Source: Streptomyces endocoffeicus
Lineage (GTDB): Bacteria > Actinomycetota > Actinomycetes > Streptomycetales > Streptomycetaceae
Direction: 5' to 3'
DNA: 64,000 bases
Assembly: GCF_016741935.1 (NCBI RefSeq)
Contig: NZ_JAERRG010000002.1
Location: forward strand, 124,001-188,000
Shown here piece by piece: positions 1 through 8,220 of this stretch; positions within the stretch are counted from its first letter, which is position 1; each line of letters begins with the position of its first letter. A model generated the notes under the pieces. The model saw only the letters and a list, made by a program, of their open reading frames with translations. It was not told the origin of the DNA and made no database searches. Position numbers and translations under genes: made by a program.

Positions 1-387
1 GTCCACTTCGAGCAACCGGGCGTCCAGGGAGGGGTGTTCGGCCAGGAGCGCGGCCAGCACCACGGGCATCAGCCCGCGCGCCGCCGAGGCGAAGGCGCCG
101 ATCACCACCCGGCCCGTCGGCTGTCCGCGCCGCTCCTCCAGAGTGGTCTCGGCCTCCTCGACGATGGCGAGCAGCTGCTGGGCGGTGGCGGCCAGATGGC
201 GGGCCGCGTCGGTCAGCGCGATGCCCCGGCCCTGCCGCTCCAGCAGGGTCGTCCGGGTCTCCCGCTCCAACTTGGCGATCTGCTGCGACACGGCGGACGG
301 GGTGTAGCCGAGCGCGATCGCGGCGGCGCTGACCGAGCCGTGCACGGACACCGCGTGCAGAGCCCGCAGCCGGCCCAGATCCAGCAC
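1..387 (-). CDS. LysR-family transcriptional regulator (N-terminal part, runs off window)
   Basis: The first 129 residues of a LysR-type activator/repressor are visible; the C-terminal effector domain lies outside the window. The translation begins VLDLGRLRALHAV and shows the winged HTH signature (SVSAAAIALGYTPSAVSQQ, about residues 18-36) followed by the linker helix. A GTG start at 387 is preceded by an AGGAGG ribosome-binding site 9 nt upstream, which decides the start. It is divergent from the EamA exporter at 485, the usual arrangement for a LysR protein and its target, so it probably controls that exporter through the 97-bp gap. Effector unknown. Confidence 0.85.
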   Translation of the reverse strand, partial: MLDLGRLRALHAVSVHGSVSAAAIALGYTPSAVSQQIAKLERETRTTLLERQGRGIALTDAARHLAATAQQLLAIVEEAETTLEERRGQPTGRVVIGAFASAARGLMPVVLAALLAEHPSLDARLLEVD

Positions 388-484
388 AGTTCGCCCTCCT
401 CCTCGCACCTTTAACCGTTACTGCATCCAAGCATGAAGACATCCGCGCTGGTGCTACAAGGTCCGGGCGGCTGATCCTCGACCC

Positions 485-1618
485 ATGCGACCGACGCAAC
501 CCGTGCGACCTGTACACATAGCCCTCGCCGTGCTGGTCACGGCCCTGTGGGGGGTCAACTTCGTGGTCATCGAGGTGGGCCTCGACCACTTCCCGCCCCT
601 GCTCTTCTGCGCCCTGCGGTTCCTGGTGGCCGCGCTGCCCGCCGTCTTCCTGGTCGGCCCGCCGAGGGTCGCCTGGCGATGGATCCTGGGGGTGGGGCTG
701 GCCCTGGGCGTGGCGAAGTTCGGGCTGCTGTTCATCGGGATGCATGAGGGGATGCCCGCCGGGCTGTCCTCGCTGGTGCTGCAGATCCAGGCGGTGTTCA
801 CGGCGCTGTTCGCGGCCGTCGTCCTCGCCGAACGCCCCGGCCGGCGGCGGCTGCTGGGCATGGCCGTCGCCCTCGTAGGGATCGCGGTGGCCGCCGTGGA
901 CGAGGGCACCTCGGGGCCGCTCCTCGGCTTCGTCCTCGTCGTCGCGGCGGCGGCCTTCTGGGGGGTCTCCAACGTCCTCACCCGCAAGGCGGCGCCGCCC
1001 GACGCCCTGAACTTCATGGTGTGGGTGAGCCTGGTGCCGGTGCTGCCGCTGCTCGCGCTCTCGCTGGTGTTCGAGGGCGCGCGGCCCGATGTCGAGGCGC
1101 TGAGCCGGCTCGACTGGGCCGGGGTGGGCGCGATCGTCTACGTCGCCTGGGTCACCACGGTGTTCGGCTTCGGGGTCTGGGGCTTTCTGCTGCGCACCTA
1201 CGACGCCTCGGCGGTCGCCCCGTTCTCGCTGCTGGTGCCGGTCTTCGGGATGTCCTCGGCGGCGCTGGTGCTGGGGGAGGGCATCAGCGCACCGCGCTGG
1301 CTGGCGGCGGCGCTGCTGGTGGGCGGCGTGGCGCTGACCTCGCTTCCGGCCGGGAGGCTGGCACGTATGCGCCTCGGGGCGCGCCGCCGCCCCGAGCCGC
1401 CTGAGCCGAGCGATCACGATGGGCCGAGGCGTCAGGATGGGCCGAGCCGTCAGGATGGGCCGAGGCGGACCCCGAGTCCCGAGCTCAGGCCGCGTCGGCG
1501 AGCAGCCGCAGCAGATGCTCCCGGCCCGGGGCCAGCAGCTCCGGGAACGCCCGCGCCTGCGGATACCACCGCTTCTCGTACTCCCAGCACAGCCAGCCGT
1601 CCCAGCCCTCGCGGCTGA
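485..1618 (+). CDS. EamA/DMT-family exporter with low-complexity C-terminal tail
   Basis: Ten hydrophobic segments in two EamA repeats (about residues 7-140 and 150-290), with the typical opening ALVTALWGVNFVVIEVGL-type stretch, place it in the drug/metabolite transporter superfamily, probably exporting an amino acid or small metabolite. The family normally ends near 300 residues; here the frame continues to 377 with a charged Pro/Arg tail that includes 18-bp tandem repeats (DGPRRQ, DGPSRQ, DGPRR) and then runs 134 bp antisense into the convergent isomerase gene. The tail looks like read-through after loss of an original stop. The ribosome-binding site before the ATG at 485 is weak. Divergent from the LysR gene. 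Confidence 0.85.
   Translation: MRPTQPVRPVHIALAVLVTALWGVNFVVIEVGLDHFPPLLFCALRFLVAALPAVFLVGPPRVAWRWILGVGLALGVAKFGLLFIGMHEGMPAGLSSLVLQIQAVFTALFAAVVLAERPGRRRLLGMAVALVGIAVAAVDEGTSGPLLGFVLVVAAAAFWGVSNVLTRKAAPPDALNFMVWVSLVPVLPLLALSLVFEGARPDVEALSRLDWAGVGAIVYVAWVTTVFGFGVWGFLLRTYDASAVAPFSLLVPVFGMSSAALVLGEGISAPRWLAAALLVGGVALTSLPAGRLARMRLGARRRPEPPEPSDHDGPRRQDGPSRQDGPRRTPSPELRPRRRAAAADAPGPGPAAPGTPAPADTTASRTPSTASRPSPRG
1418..1467. repeat. 18-bp tandem repeat in the tail of the EamA gene
   Basis: Two and a half copies of an 18-bp unit (gatgggccgaggcgtcag) with one internal g/c difference. It encodes the DGPRRQ-type repeats of the exporter tail and lies just before the convergent gene's stop. Confidence 0.75.
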
Positions 1619-2282
1619 GCAGCTCCACGCACTCGGTCAGCGGCAGCACCCCCTCGCCCAGCGGCAGCGGGGTGGTGTCCTCAGCCGAGGCGATGTCCTT
1701 GACCTGGACGTAGCCCAGATGAGCGAAGAGCGCCGGATAGCTGGTGGCCGGGTCCTCGCCGCCCAGCCAGGTGTGCATCACATCCCAGATCGCCCCGACG
1801 CTGCCATGACCCACGAGCCCGAGGACCCGGGCCGCGTCGGCGCCCGTCCGGTGCGAGTCGTGGGTCTCGAGCAGCAGCCGTACGCCGAGGTCGGCGGCGC
1901 GGGGCGCGGCCGCCGCGAGCCGCCGGGCGGCCGTGGCGTCGGCCTCCTCCGGACTCTGCTCCCCGCCGCCGGGGAAGACCCGGACATTGCGGGCGCCCAG
2001 GTCGTGGGCGAGCTCCAGCAGCTCCCCGAGCCCGGTCAGCACCGGCTCGTCCGGCCCGGCCTGGGCGGCGCGCACATATCCGGCGACGGTGAGGATCTCG
2101 ATCCCGGCGTCCCGGAACTCCGCCGCCACCCCGGCCCGTTCGTCCGCCCCGATCCCCGGGTGCACCGGCTCCTCGGGGTGGGCGCGCAGCTCGATGCCGT
2201 GGTACCCGGCCCCGGCGGCGAGCCGGGCCACGTCGGGCACGGGCATACCGGGGACGCCGAGGGTGGAGAAGGCGAGCTTCAT
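1485..2282 (-). CDS. Hydroxypyruvate isomerase/xylose-isomerase-like TIM-barrel protein
   Basis: A 265-residue AP-endonuclease-2-like TIM barrel (MKLAFSTLGVPGMPV start, then GYHGIELRAHPEEP, RLLLETHDSH, GAIWDVMHTWLGG and LCWEYEKRWYP). The conserved E (LLLETHD), D/H (WDVMH) and final E (WEYE) are the expected metal and substrate ligands of sugar isomerases and epimerases, so it probably isomerises a keto-sugar or sugar acid. The ATG at 2282 was chosen over an upstream in-frame ATG at 2336 because AAGGGAG precedes it and the barrel's first strand begins there. Its substrate cannot be read from context, since the neighbours are unrelated. Confidence 0.8.
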   Translation of the reverse strand: MKLAFSTLGVPGMPVPDVARLAAGAGYHGIELRAHPEEPVHPGIGADERAGVAAEFRDAGIEILTVAGYVRAAQAGPDEPVLTGLGELLELAHDLGARNVRVFPGGGEQSPEEADATAARRLAAAAPRAADLGVRLLLETHDSHRTGADAARVLGLVGHGSVGAIWDVMHTWLGGEDPATSYPALFAHLGYVQVKDIASAEDTTPLPLGEGVLPLTECVELLSREGWDGWLCWEYEKRWYPQARAFPELLAPGREHLLRLLADAA

Positions 2283-2520
2283 GCGGGCTCCCTTGGTAGG
2301 GGTCGTGCGGGACGTGGGGATCTTCTTGCCCTTCATGCGGGACGCTAAGCAGGCGCACGAGCCGAATCAATCCTGCCGGGCCGGTCGCGCCTGCGGCGTG
2401 TCTTGTCCGGTGGGCCGGCTGTCGTGCCCCTGCGAGGGGTCGGGCGGGGCGTGGCGCCTGCGGCGGGCTGCTCCCCTCCCCGCCCCTTCCCGTAACTGGG
2501 GCTCCGTCCCAGGCCCTGCT

Positions 2521-2710
2521 CCTCAAGCGCCGGAGGGGCTGGGGGGCGGGGCTTCGTCCCAGGTCCTGCTCCTCAAGCGCCGGAGGGGCTGGGGGGCGGG
2601 GCTTCGTCCCAGGTCCTGCTCCTCAAGCGCCGGAGGGGCTGGGGGGCGGGGCTTCGTCCCAGGTCCTGCTCCTCAAGCGCCGGAGGGGCTGGAAGGCGGG
2701 GTTCCGCCCC
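2521..2710. repeat. 50-bp tandem repeat (three perfect copies plus one degenerate)
   Basis: Copies begin at 2521, 2571 and 2621 and are identical over 50 bp; a fourth from 2671 diverges after 21 bases, and a partial one precedes 2521. The core CTCAAGCGCCGGAGGGGCTG matches a short element scattered through Streptomyces intergenic regions (recalled, not searched). There are no variable spacers, so this is not a CRISPR. Confidence 0.85.
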
Positions 2711-2738
2711 AGACTCGGGGTCCAGGGGCGGAGCCCCG
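2697..2738. terminator. GC-rich hairpin, probable bidirectional terminator
   Basis: Arms CGGGGTTCCGCCCC (2697-2710) and GGGGCGGAGCCCCG (2725-2738) pair over 14 bp with one G-T wobble and a 14-nt loop. It lies after the methyltransferase stop at 2837 on the minus strand, and no U-tract follows, as is common in Streptomyces. Confidence 0.55.
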
Positions 2739-2836
2739 GCCAGGCGGCGGAGCCGCATATCGGTGCCTCGGGAAGGGGCGGGGAGCCCCCGGTGCGCCCG
2801 TCCAGGTGACGTCTCTCCCTGATGGCTGAGGTCCGC

Positions 2837-3865
2837 TCACCCCGCCGTCAGGCGCCACAGCGACGTCACCTCCGCCGCGCGGGCCGAGTGGAGGGGGTCG
2901 GCGGCGTCGAAGGCGCGGGGGTGGACGGGGCGGACGTCCAGCCGGTCCAGGACCGTCAGGCCCGCCGTGTCGAAGGCGGCCAGCAGTTCGGCGCGCGGCC
3001 GCAGGCCCAGGTGTTCGGCGAGGTCGGAGAGGATCAGCCAGCCCTCGCCGCCGGGGGTCAGATGCCCGGCCAGCCCGTTCAGGAAGCCGTGCAGCATACG
3101 GCCGGACGGGTCGTAGACGGCGTATTCGAGCGGTGAGGAGGGCCGGGCCGGGACCCAGGGCGGATTGCAGACCACCAGCGGGGCGCGGCCCGGCGGGAAG
3201 AGGTCGGCCTCGACCACCTCGACCCGCCCGGCCAGGCCCAGTCGGGCCACGTTCTCCCGGGCGCACGCCAGGGCTCGCGCGTCCTGGTCGGTGGCCACCA
3301 CCCGCTCGATACCGCGCCGGGCGAGGACTGCGGCCAGGACGCCGGTTCCGGTGCCGATGTCGAAGGCCAGCTCGTGCGACGGCAGCGGGGCCTCGGCCAC
3401 CAGGTCGACGTACTCGCCGCGCACCGGCGAGAAGACCCCGTAGTGCGGATGGACGCGGTCCCCGCCCAGCGCCCGGACCTTGACGCCCTTCTCCCGCCAC
3501 TCATGCGCGCCGATCAGCCCGAGTAACTCGCGGAGCGAGACCACCGAGGGGTCCCGCGCCGGGCCGTACGCCTCGGTGCACGCCTGCCGTACGTCCGGCG
3601 CCCGGCGCAGCGGAACGCCGAAGTCCGCGTCCAGCGGCACCAGCACCATCCCCAGCAGCCGAGCCCGCCGGGACTGGGCCTGGCGATGCCGGTGGAACGC
3701 CTCGGTCGGGGACGCCGCCGGGGGCCGTCGCTCCTTCGCCCGGCGCGGGCCCCGGCCGATCCGGCGCGCCAGCGCCGTCAGCAGCTGGCGGGCGCCCTGG
3801 TAGTCGCCGCGCCACAGCAGCGCGGTGCCCTCGCAGACGAGGCGGTGGGCGGTGTCGGCGGGCAT
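2837..3865 (-). CDS. Class I SAM-dependent methyltransferase (HemK/RsmC-like, NPPW motif)
   Basis: A 342-residue protein with an N-terminal helical region (about 1-120) and a C-terminal Rossmann methyltransferase domain. Motif I reads AFDIGTGTGVLAAVLA, the acidic ribose-binding residue lies in VVATDQDARAL, and the catalytic motif is VVCNPPWVPA; NPPY/W is typical of N-methylating enzymes acting on glutamine or adenine/guanine amino groups. The target is probably a protein or rRNA but is not determined. The ATG at 3865 is the first in frame, but the frame stays open and coding-like for 38 more codons up to a CTG at 3979 (reading STQQVIEWTEDGRIR), so the true protein may begin there. Confidence 0.82.
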   Translation of the reverse strand: MPADTAHRLVCEGTALLWRGDYQGARQLLTALARRIGRGPRRAKERRPPAASPTEAFHRHRQAQSRRARLLGMVLVPLDADFGVPLRRAPDVRQACTEAYGPARDPSVVSLRELLGLIGAHEWREKGVKVRALGGDRVHPHYGVFSPVRGEYVDLVAEAPLPSHELAFDIGTGTGVLAAVLARRGIERVVATDQDARALACARENVARLGLAGRVEVVEADLFPPGRAPLVVCNPPWVPARPSSPLEYAVYDPSGRMLHGFLNGLAGHLTPGGEGWLILSDLAEHLGLRPRAELLAAFDTAGLTVLDRLDVRPVHPRAFDAADPLHSARAAEVTSLWRLTAG

Positions 3866-4150
3866 CCGGTCGTCCGCGATCGCGACCCGCCGGGGCGGCG
3901 GCGTACCGCTCTCGGAGCGCCACTGGGCGGTACGGATCCGGCCGTCCTCGGTCCACTCGATGACCTGCTGGGTACTCAGGGGTACGCCCTTTGCTCTTGT
4001 GCCGTGCCCGGGTGTCGTACGGGCCGGTGTGTGTGCGCCGATCCTTCCGGTACCGGGCCCTCCGCGCGAGCGGTTTTCCGGTCGGGGTGACGTCGCGTCA
4101 ACTACTCGGCCGTGTCGTCGGTGACGGCGGCGTCACACCGGGCCGCGCCC

Positions 4151-5104
4151 TCACCCCCGGGAGGCGATGTCCCCCAGCGTCAGCCGCCAGTCCTGGCCGA
4201 CCAGCGGCGAGCCGTAGCCGCCGTGCCGCTTCTCGGCGATCAGCTCGAAACCGGCACCCTCATAGATCCGGCGGGCGGAGGTCAGGACGTCATTGGTCCA
4301 CAGCACGAGATCGCGGTAGCCCGCCTCGCGTGCGAAGTCGACGCACGCGCCCACCAGCCGCTCGCCGATCCGCCGCCCGCGCGCCTCCGGTTCGACGAGC
4401 AGCAGCCGCAGCCGGGCGGTATCGGGCTGTTCGTCCCGTACGCACAGCACCGACCCGACGGGGCGGCCGTCGAGCTCCGCGATCCACGCCCGCTCGCGGG
4501 CCGGGTCGTGGCCCGCGCCGAACTCCCCGACGATCCGGGCCACCAGGGCCTCGAACTCGGCGTTCCACCCGAACTCCCGGGCGTACACGGCGCCGTGGCG
4601 CTGCACGATCCAGCCCAGGTCCCCCGGCTCCAGTCCGCGCAGCCGCACCGCGGGCTCCGCCGGGCCGGTGAACACGCCGCGGGCGGTGGCCAGCGCCGCC
4701 CGCAGCCGCTCCAGCTCGTTCCGGGGGACCTTGGCCAGCAGCCCGGTCACCGCCTCCCGTGAGCGCCGGTCCAGATCCTCCGCCGCCGCCCGGCCCGCCG
4801 TGGTGAGCAGCACCTCCTGGAAGCGGGCGTCGCGCTGGTGGCGCTCGCGCGTCACCAGCCCGCGCTCCTCGAACCGGCTCAGCGTCCGGCTCAGATGCGC
4901 GGCGGTGACCCCCAGGTGCTCCCGGAGCGCCGAGACATGGGTGCGCTCGCGCTGGGCCAGCTCGTAGAGGATGCGGGCCTCGCCCAGCGTGTACGGGGTG
5001 TTGAGCTGCCCGGGGTAGTCGAGGACGCCGATCAGCCGGGTGTACATCCGGTTGAAGTCGCGGACCTCGTCCACGGCCAGGTCAAGATCGTCGCGCGGCT
5101 CCAT
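4151..5104 (-). CDS. MarR-GNAT fusion: regulator/N-acetyltransferase
   Basis: A 317-residue fusion. Residues 1-145 are a MarR-type winged helix (NTPYTLGEARILYELAQ, SALREHLGVTAAHLSRTLSR, then the wing ERGLVTRERHQRD). Residues 165-315 are a GNAT acetyltransferase with motif A at LLLVEPEARGRRIGERLVG and motif B at TSARRIYEGAGFELI. Such fusions are common in Streptomyces and are taken to acetylate a small molecule or protein while binding DNA; the substrate is unknown. ATG 5104 has GGAGGG 8 nt upstream and replaces an unsupported upstream ATG at 5152. A possible operator lies at 5142-5169. Confidence 0.88.
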   Translation of the reverse strand: MEPRDDLDLAVDEVRDFNRMYTRLIGVLDYPGQLNTPYTLGEARILYELAQRERTHVSALREHLGVTAAHLSRTLSRFEERGLVTRERHQRDARFQEVLLTTAGRAAAEDLDRRSREAVTGLLAKVPRNELERLRAALATARGVFTGPAEPAVRLRGLEPGDLGWIVQRHGAVYAREFGWNAEFEALVARIVGEFGAGHDPARERAWIAELDGRPVGSVLCVRDEQPDTARLRLLLVEPEARGRRIGERLVGACVDFAREAGYRDLVLWTNDVLTSARRIYEGAGFELIAEKRHGGYGSPLVGQDWRLTLGDIASRG

Positions 5105-5141
5105 CCGGATCCCTCCGTACACCTGTGGTCGATGCGATTCG

Positions 5142-5169
5142 CTTGACCACATAGTTGCGTCAGATCAAG
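5142..5169. promoter_or_regulatory. Imperfect inverted repeat upstream of the MarR-GNAT gene
   Basis: Arms CTTGACC and GATCAAG match at six of seven positions across a 14-nt spacer, about 40 bp upstream of the MarR-GNAT start. The spacing fits a MarR-family autoregulatory site; this is inference only. Confidence 0.3.
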
Positions 5170-5227
5170 TGTTTGGGAAGAGGTGTCGGGTCGGCGAACG
5201 CGTGGGGGCGGTCCGCCGGAACGGACA

Positions 5228-6190
5228 TCATCGGTCGGCGGCCGGCAGCCACCAGTCCTCCCGCGGCGGAACCAGCCAGCCGCGTTCGGTGGCGATGTCG
5301 TGGATGGTGGTGATGGCATGGCGAAGCGGGATGGACGTGCTCCCGGCCCGCCAGAACACCGAGAACGGGTAGAGGGGCACGGGGCCGACCACGGGTCTGA
5401 CCACCACGCCGTCCGGCATGGGCGCCTCCAGCGGCCCGAACGAGGGAGCCCGGTAGGCCAGTACGGCCGCGTTGGCCGCGCCCCGGCCGTGGCCGTGCAG
5501 GCGCCGTCCGACGCGCAGGCCGAACGCGGCGGCGAGCTCCTGGTTCCAGTCCAGCCATTCGGCCGCCTCCTGCGCGGTGTGCAGAAGGAGCGGGTACGCG
5601 GCGAGCTCCGCCATCGGCACCCGCGCCCGCTGGGCCAGTTCATGTCCGGCGGGGAGAACGACCCCCATGGGTTCCAGGCGCACCAACTGATACCGCAGTG
5701 ACCGGGGCAGCGGCTCCCCGGCGCTGTTGATCCGGCCGAACGCGAGATCCACCACCCCTTCGGCCAGGGCCGAGACCGTTCCCGCGAACCCCTGTCCCTG
5801 GACGACCTCCAAGGTCACATCGGCCAGTCGCGGCCGGAGCTCCCGCGCGATGACACCCGAGGTGAGCCCCTCGGTGATCACATCGACGCGCAGCGGAGGC
5901 GCGCTGCGCCTCAACTCACCCAGCAGGTCCGAAGCGTCCGCGAGCAGTTCCCGGCCGCGGCGGACGAACAGCTCCCCCTCCGGGGTCAGCTCGACATGGC
6001 GCCGGTCCCGGCGGAAAAGCGTGACGCCGAGCCGGCTCTCCAACCGGCTGATCTGCGCTGAGAGGGTCTGCTGCGCGATCAGCAGCCGCGCGGCCGCGCG
6101 GGCGAAGTGCAGCTCGTCGGCCAGGACGACCGCGTACCGCACGAGCCGTAAGTCCAAGTCCACGAGTCGGTAACAGTAGATGACTGTCAC
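5228..6190 (-). CDS. LysR-family regulator of the adjacent catabolic cassette
   Basis: A full-length 320-residue LysR protein. The N-terminal HTH (residues 13-70: RYAVVLADELHFARAAARL, QQTLSAQISRLESRLGVTLF) is followed by a periplasmic-binding-like effector domain (about 95-300). A GTG start at 6190 has GAGGGG 3-4 nt upstream; a second GTG at 6163 is possible but has no ribosome-binding site. It is divergent, across 53 bp, from the fumarylacetoacetase-family gene at 6244, so that cassette (hydrolase, ferredoxin, dioxygenase) is its likely target. The inducer is probably an aromatic or ring-cleavage intermediate, by analogy with other LysR-controlled cassettes. Confidence 0.88.
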   Translation of the reverse strand: MTVIYCYRLVDLDLRLVRYAVVLADELHFARAAARLLIAQQTLSAQISRLESRLGVTLFRRDRRHVELTPEGELFVRRGRELLADASDLLGELRRSAPPLRVDVITEGLTSGVIARELRPRLADVTLEVVQGQGFAGTVSALAEGVVDLAFGRINSAGEPLPRSLRYQLVRLEPMGVVLPAGHELAQRARVPMAELAAYPLLLHTAQEAAEWLDWNQELAAAFGLRVGRRLHGHGRGAANAAVLAYRAPSFGPLEAPMPDGVVVRPVVGPVPLYPFSVFWRAGSTSIPLRHAITTIHDIATERGWLVPPREDWWLPAADR

Positions 6191-6243
6191 CGGCCCCTCA
6201 AGAGTGTTGGACCGCCCCGGTCCCGACGGCCTCGAATGGAGAC

Positions 6244-7239
6244 ATGACGAGGCACGAGTCGTCCCCCACCCCCACGACGTGGTCGCTGGCCACCGCCCAC
6301 ACCGCCGACCGGGGCAGCTTCTGCGCGGCCCTCGGCGAGGACGGCATACGGGAAGTGCCCGCCCTGCGCGGATATCCCGGGGCCTTCGAGGCCCTTCAGG
6401 ACTGGGCCGCCCTCGCGCCGGGCCTGCGCGCGTACGATCCGCGGGAGGCCGTCCCGGTGCGCGGCGCCCGGCTGCTGGCCCCCGTCCGCTACCCGCGGAC
6501 CGTGCTCTGCTCAGGAGCCAACTACCGCGATCATCTGGCGGAGATGACGGGCGACGGTGCCACCCGGGTGCGCCCCTTCTTCTTCCTGAAGCCTCCCACC
6601 ACCACCGTCATCGGGCCCGACGACCCCATCGTCATCCCGGCCGACGAGAGCCAGAAGGTGGACTGGGAAGCCGAACTCGCCGTCGTGATCGGGCGGGCGG
6701 GGCGTGACATCCCCATGGACCGGGCGGCGGCGCACATCGCCGGCTACACCATCGTCGACGACATCTCCGCCCGCGGACCGCACCACCGGGCGGACGCCTT
6801 CGCCGAACCCTTCGCCTGGGACTGGCTGGCCTCCAAAGGGCAGGACACCTTCTGCCCCACCGGTCCGGGCGTCACCCCGGTGTGGCTGGTGCCCGATCCG
6901 CACGATCTGCCCATCCGGCTCACCGTCAACGGCCACGAGGAACAGGTGAGCAATACCAGGGAGATGATCCAGAGCGTGCCGGAGCTGATCGCGGCCGCCA
7001 GCGCTCTGATCACCCTCCAGCCGGGCGACATCCTCGCGACCGGCACGCCGGCCGGCGTCGGCCTGCCCCGCGACAGGTTTCTGCACCCGGGGGACACGGT
7101 GGAGATCACCATCGGGCACCTCGGCCGACTCCGCAATCCGGTCACCGCCCGCGAAACCCCCCACGGCACCGCCCACGGGACCCTCCACGGCACCGCCCAC
7201 GGGACCGCCCGCGACACCGCACGAGGAGCATCACGATGA
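6244..7239 (+). CDS. Fumarylacetoacetate hydrolase family protein
   Basis: A 331-residue FAH-fold enzyme that would hydrolyse or decarboxylate an acylpyruvate-type ring-cleavage product. The N-terminal cap is followed by the core, with PRTVLCSGANYRDHLAEM, the metal-binding KVDWEAELAVVIGRAG segment, GYTIVDDISARGP and the C-terminal GDILATGTPAGVG. It sits at the head of a cassette with a ferredoxin and a VOC dioxygenase, divergent from a LysR gene, which suggests degradation of an aromatic compound. The stop overlaps the ferredoxin start in ATGA. The last 20 residues are a His-Gly-Thr-Ala repeat made by a 24-bp DNA duplication and are not expected to be part of the fold. Confidence 0.87.
   Translation: MTRHESSPTPTTWSLATAHTADRGSFCAALGEDGIREVPALRGYPGAFEALQDWAALAPGLRAYDPREAVPVRGARLLAPVRYPRTVLCSGANYRDHLAEMTGDGATRVRPFFFLKPPTTTVIGPDDPIVIPADESQKVDWEAELAVVIGRAGRDIPMDRAAAHIAGYTIVDDISARGPHHRADAFAEPFAWDWLASKGQDTFCPTGPGVTPVWLVPDPHDLPIRLTVNGHEEQVSNTREMIQSVPELIAAASALITLQPGDILATGTPAGVGLPRDRFLHPGDTVEITIGHLGRLRNPVTARETPHGTAHGTLHGTAHGTARDTARGASR
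7161..7206. repeat. 24-bp direct repeat in the 3' end of the FAH-family gene
   Basis: Two identical 22-bp copies begin at 7161 and 7185. They add HGTAHGT-type residues to the C-terminus just before the ATGA overlap with the ferredoxin gene. Confidence 0.8.
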
Positions 7240-7430
7240 AACTGCACGTGGACCGCGAAGCCTGCCAGGTCACCGGAGTGTGCACCGGGCTCGCGCCCGA
7301 AGTCCTCGACCTCGACGAGCAGGGCGAACTGGTCGTACTCGACCGGACACCGCCGCCCCATCTGCTGGACGACGTGCGCCAAGCGGTGCGCGGCTGCCCG
7401 ATGCGGGCACTGTGGATCACGGAGGACTGA
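7236..7430 (+). CDS. Small 3Fe-4S type ferredoxin
   Basis: A 64-residue acidic ferredoxin: MKLHVDREACQVTGVC then GCPMRALW. The pattern C-X5-C...CP, with only three cluster cysteines and a residue in place of the fourth, is that of single-cluster [3Fe-4S] ferredoxins that usually feed cytochrome P450s in actinomycetes. It overlaps the FAH-family stop (ATGA at 7236-7239), so translation is coupled. No P450 or ferredoxin reductase lies in the window, so its redox partner is elsewhere or it serves another oxygenase. ACGAGGAGC upstream is a good ribosome-binding site. Confidence 0.87.
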   Translation: MKLHVDREACQVTGVCTGLAPEVLDLDEQGELVVLDRTPPPHLLDDVRQAVRGCPMRALWITED

Positions 7431-7561
7431 GCGATCCGGCCGTCGCCGACCGGATCGTCGCCGCCGGGGACGTGGCCCGCCGGCCGCCCACCGCCCGTCC
7501 CGCATGCCGTGTCCTGAGGCGCGGGAGACACCCACCCAACGCTCACGAGGAGAGACGGACC

Positions 7562-8104
7562 ATGCCCGGCATCACCCACCGTTCCACCAAGCCACCGCTG
7601 CTGATGACCCGCTTCCTGTCACACGGCACCCTGGAGTGCCGGGACATCGCCGCCACCCGGCGCTTCTACGAGGAGGTGCTAGGCCTCGAAGTGGCGCAGC
7701 AGGCGCCCATGGCGCTGTTCGTACGGCTGGGCGGCAACCACTGCTACGCGGTCGTCGAGACCCCCGGCTCCGGCCAGGACATGCCGCTGATGAACCACAA
7801 CGGGCTCGACCTGGCGAGCGAGGAGGAGGTCCGGGAGGCGTACGAGGCGCTCCAGCGGGTCAAGGACGAGTACGCGATCAGGAAGCTGACCAAGCCCGTC
7901 CGCCAGCACGGCACCTACTCCTTCTACCTCCAGGACCTGGACGGCAACTGGTGGGAGATCTGCCATCTGCCGAAGGGCGGCTACGCGTTCCGCTTCGAGT
8001 ACGCCGAGGTGGATCTCACCGGCCGGGAGGACCTGTCCCCGCAGGAGATCCGCTCCCGGTACCAGCGGCCGCTGGACCATATGCCGTCCGAGGCCGCGCG
8101 GTAG
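7562..8104 (+). CDS. VOC-superfamily dioxygenase/glyoxalase-like protein
   Basis: A 180-residue vicinal-oxygen-chelate protein. The first module carries LSHGTLECRDIAATRRFYEEV and the second NHNGLDLASEEEV, ending in LQDLDGNWWEICHLP. The two His (SHG, NHN) and the Glu (WWEI) are plausible metal ligands, as in extradiol dioxygenases and glyoxalases. With the FAH-family hydrolase it could form a ring-opening plus hydrolysis pair. GAGGAGAGACGGACC precedes the ATG. The 131-bp gap after the ferredoxin gene could still be read through by the same transcript. The substrate is unknown. Confidence 0.83.
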   Translation: MPGITHRSTKPPLLMTRFLSHGTLECRDIAATRRFYEEVLGLEVAQQAPMALFVRLGGNHCYAVVETPGSGQDMPLMNHNGLDLASEEEVREAYEALQRVKDEYAIRKLTKPVRQHGTYSFYLQDLDGNWWEICHLPKGGYAFRFEYAEVDLTGREDLSPQEIRSRYQRPLDHMPSEAAR

Positions 8105-8160
8105 GGGACGGCCGCGCGGGGGCGGTTCGGCAGGGGTCGGCCGCGCGGTGCTCCGGCAGG

Positions 8161-8220
8161 GCTCAGTCGCGCGGCGGTCCGGGCTCAGCCGCGCGGCGTC
8201 CGGGCTCAGCCGCGCGGCGG
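8161..8220. repeat. 21-22 bp tandem repeat covering the 3' end of the LacI gene
   Basis: Three copies of gctcagccgcgcggcg(g)tccgg begin at 8161, 8183 and 8204; the last supplies the final codons and stop of the convergent LacI gene. Weaker relatives extend back to about 8110 (GGCCGCGCGG). Confidence 0.75.

Larger units (their letters stand above)
2283..2836. other. Gene-free 554-bp spacer carrying Streptomyces-type repeats
   Basis: No convincing coding sequence. It holds the leader of the isomerase gene, a block of 50-bp tandem repeats and a GC-rich hairpin (both listed separately), and a reverse copy of the ATATGCGGCTCCGCCGC motif at 2744-2762 that recurs at 53158 and 59885. Confidence 0.7.

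Noticed and set aside
2521..2710. Regular 50-bp repeats as a CRISPR array
   Set aside because: Copies abut with no variable spacers and no cas genes are present; the core matches a dispersed Streptomyces repeat.
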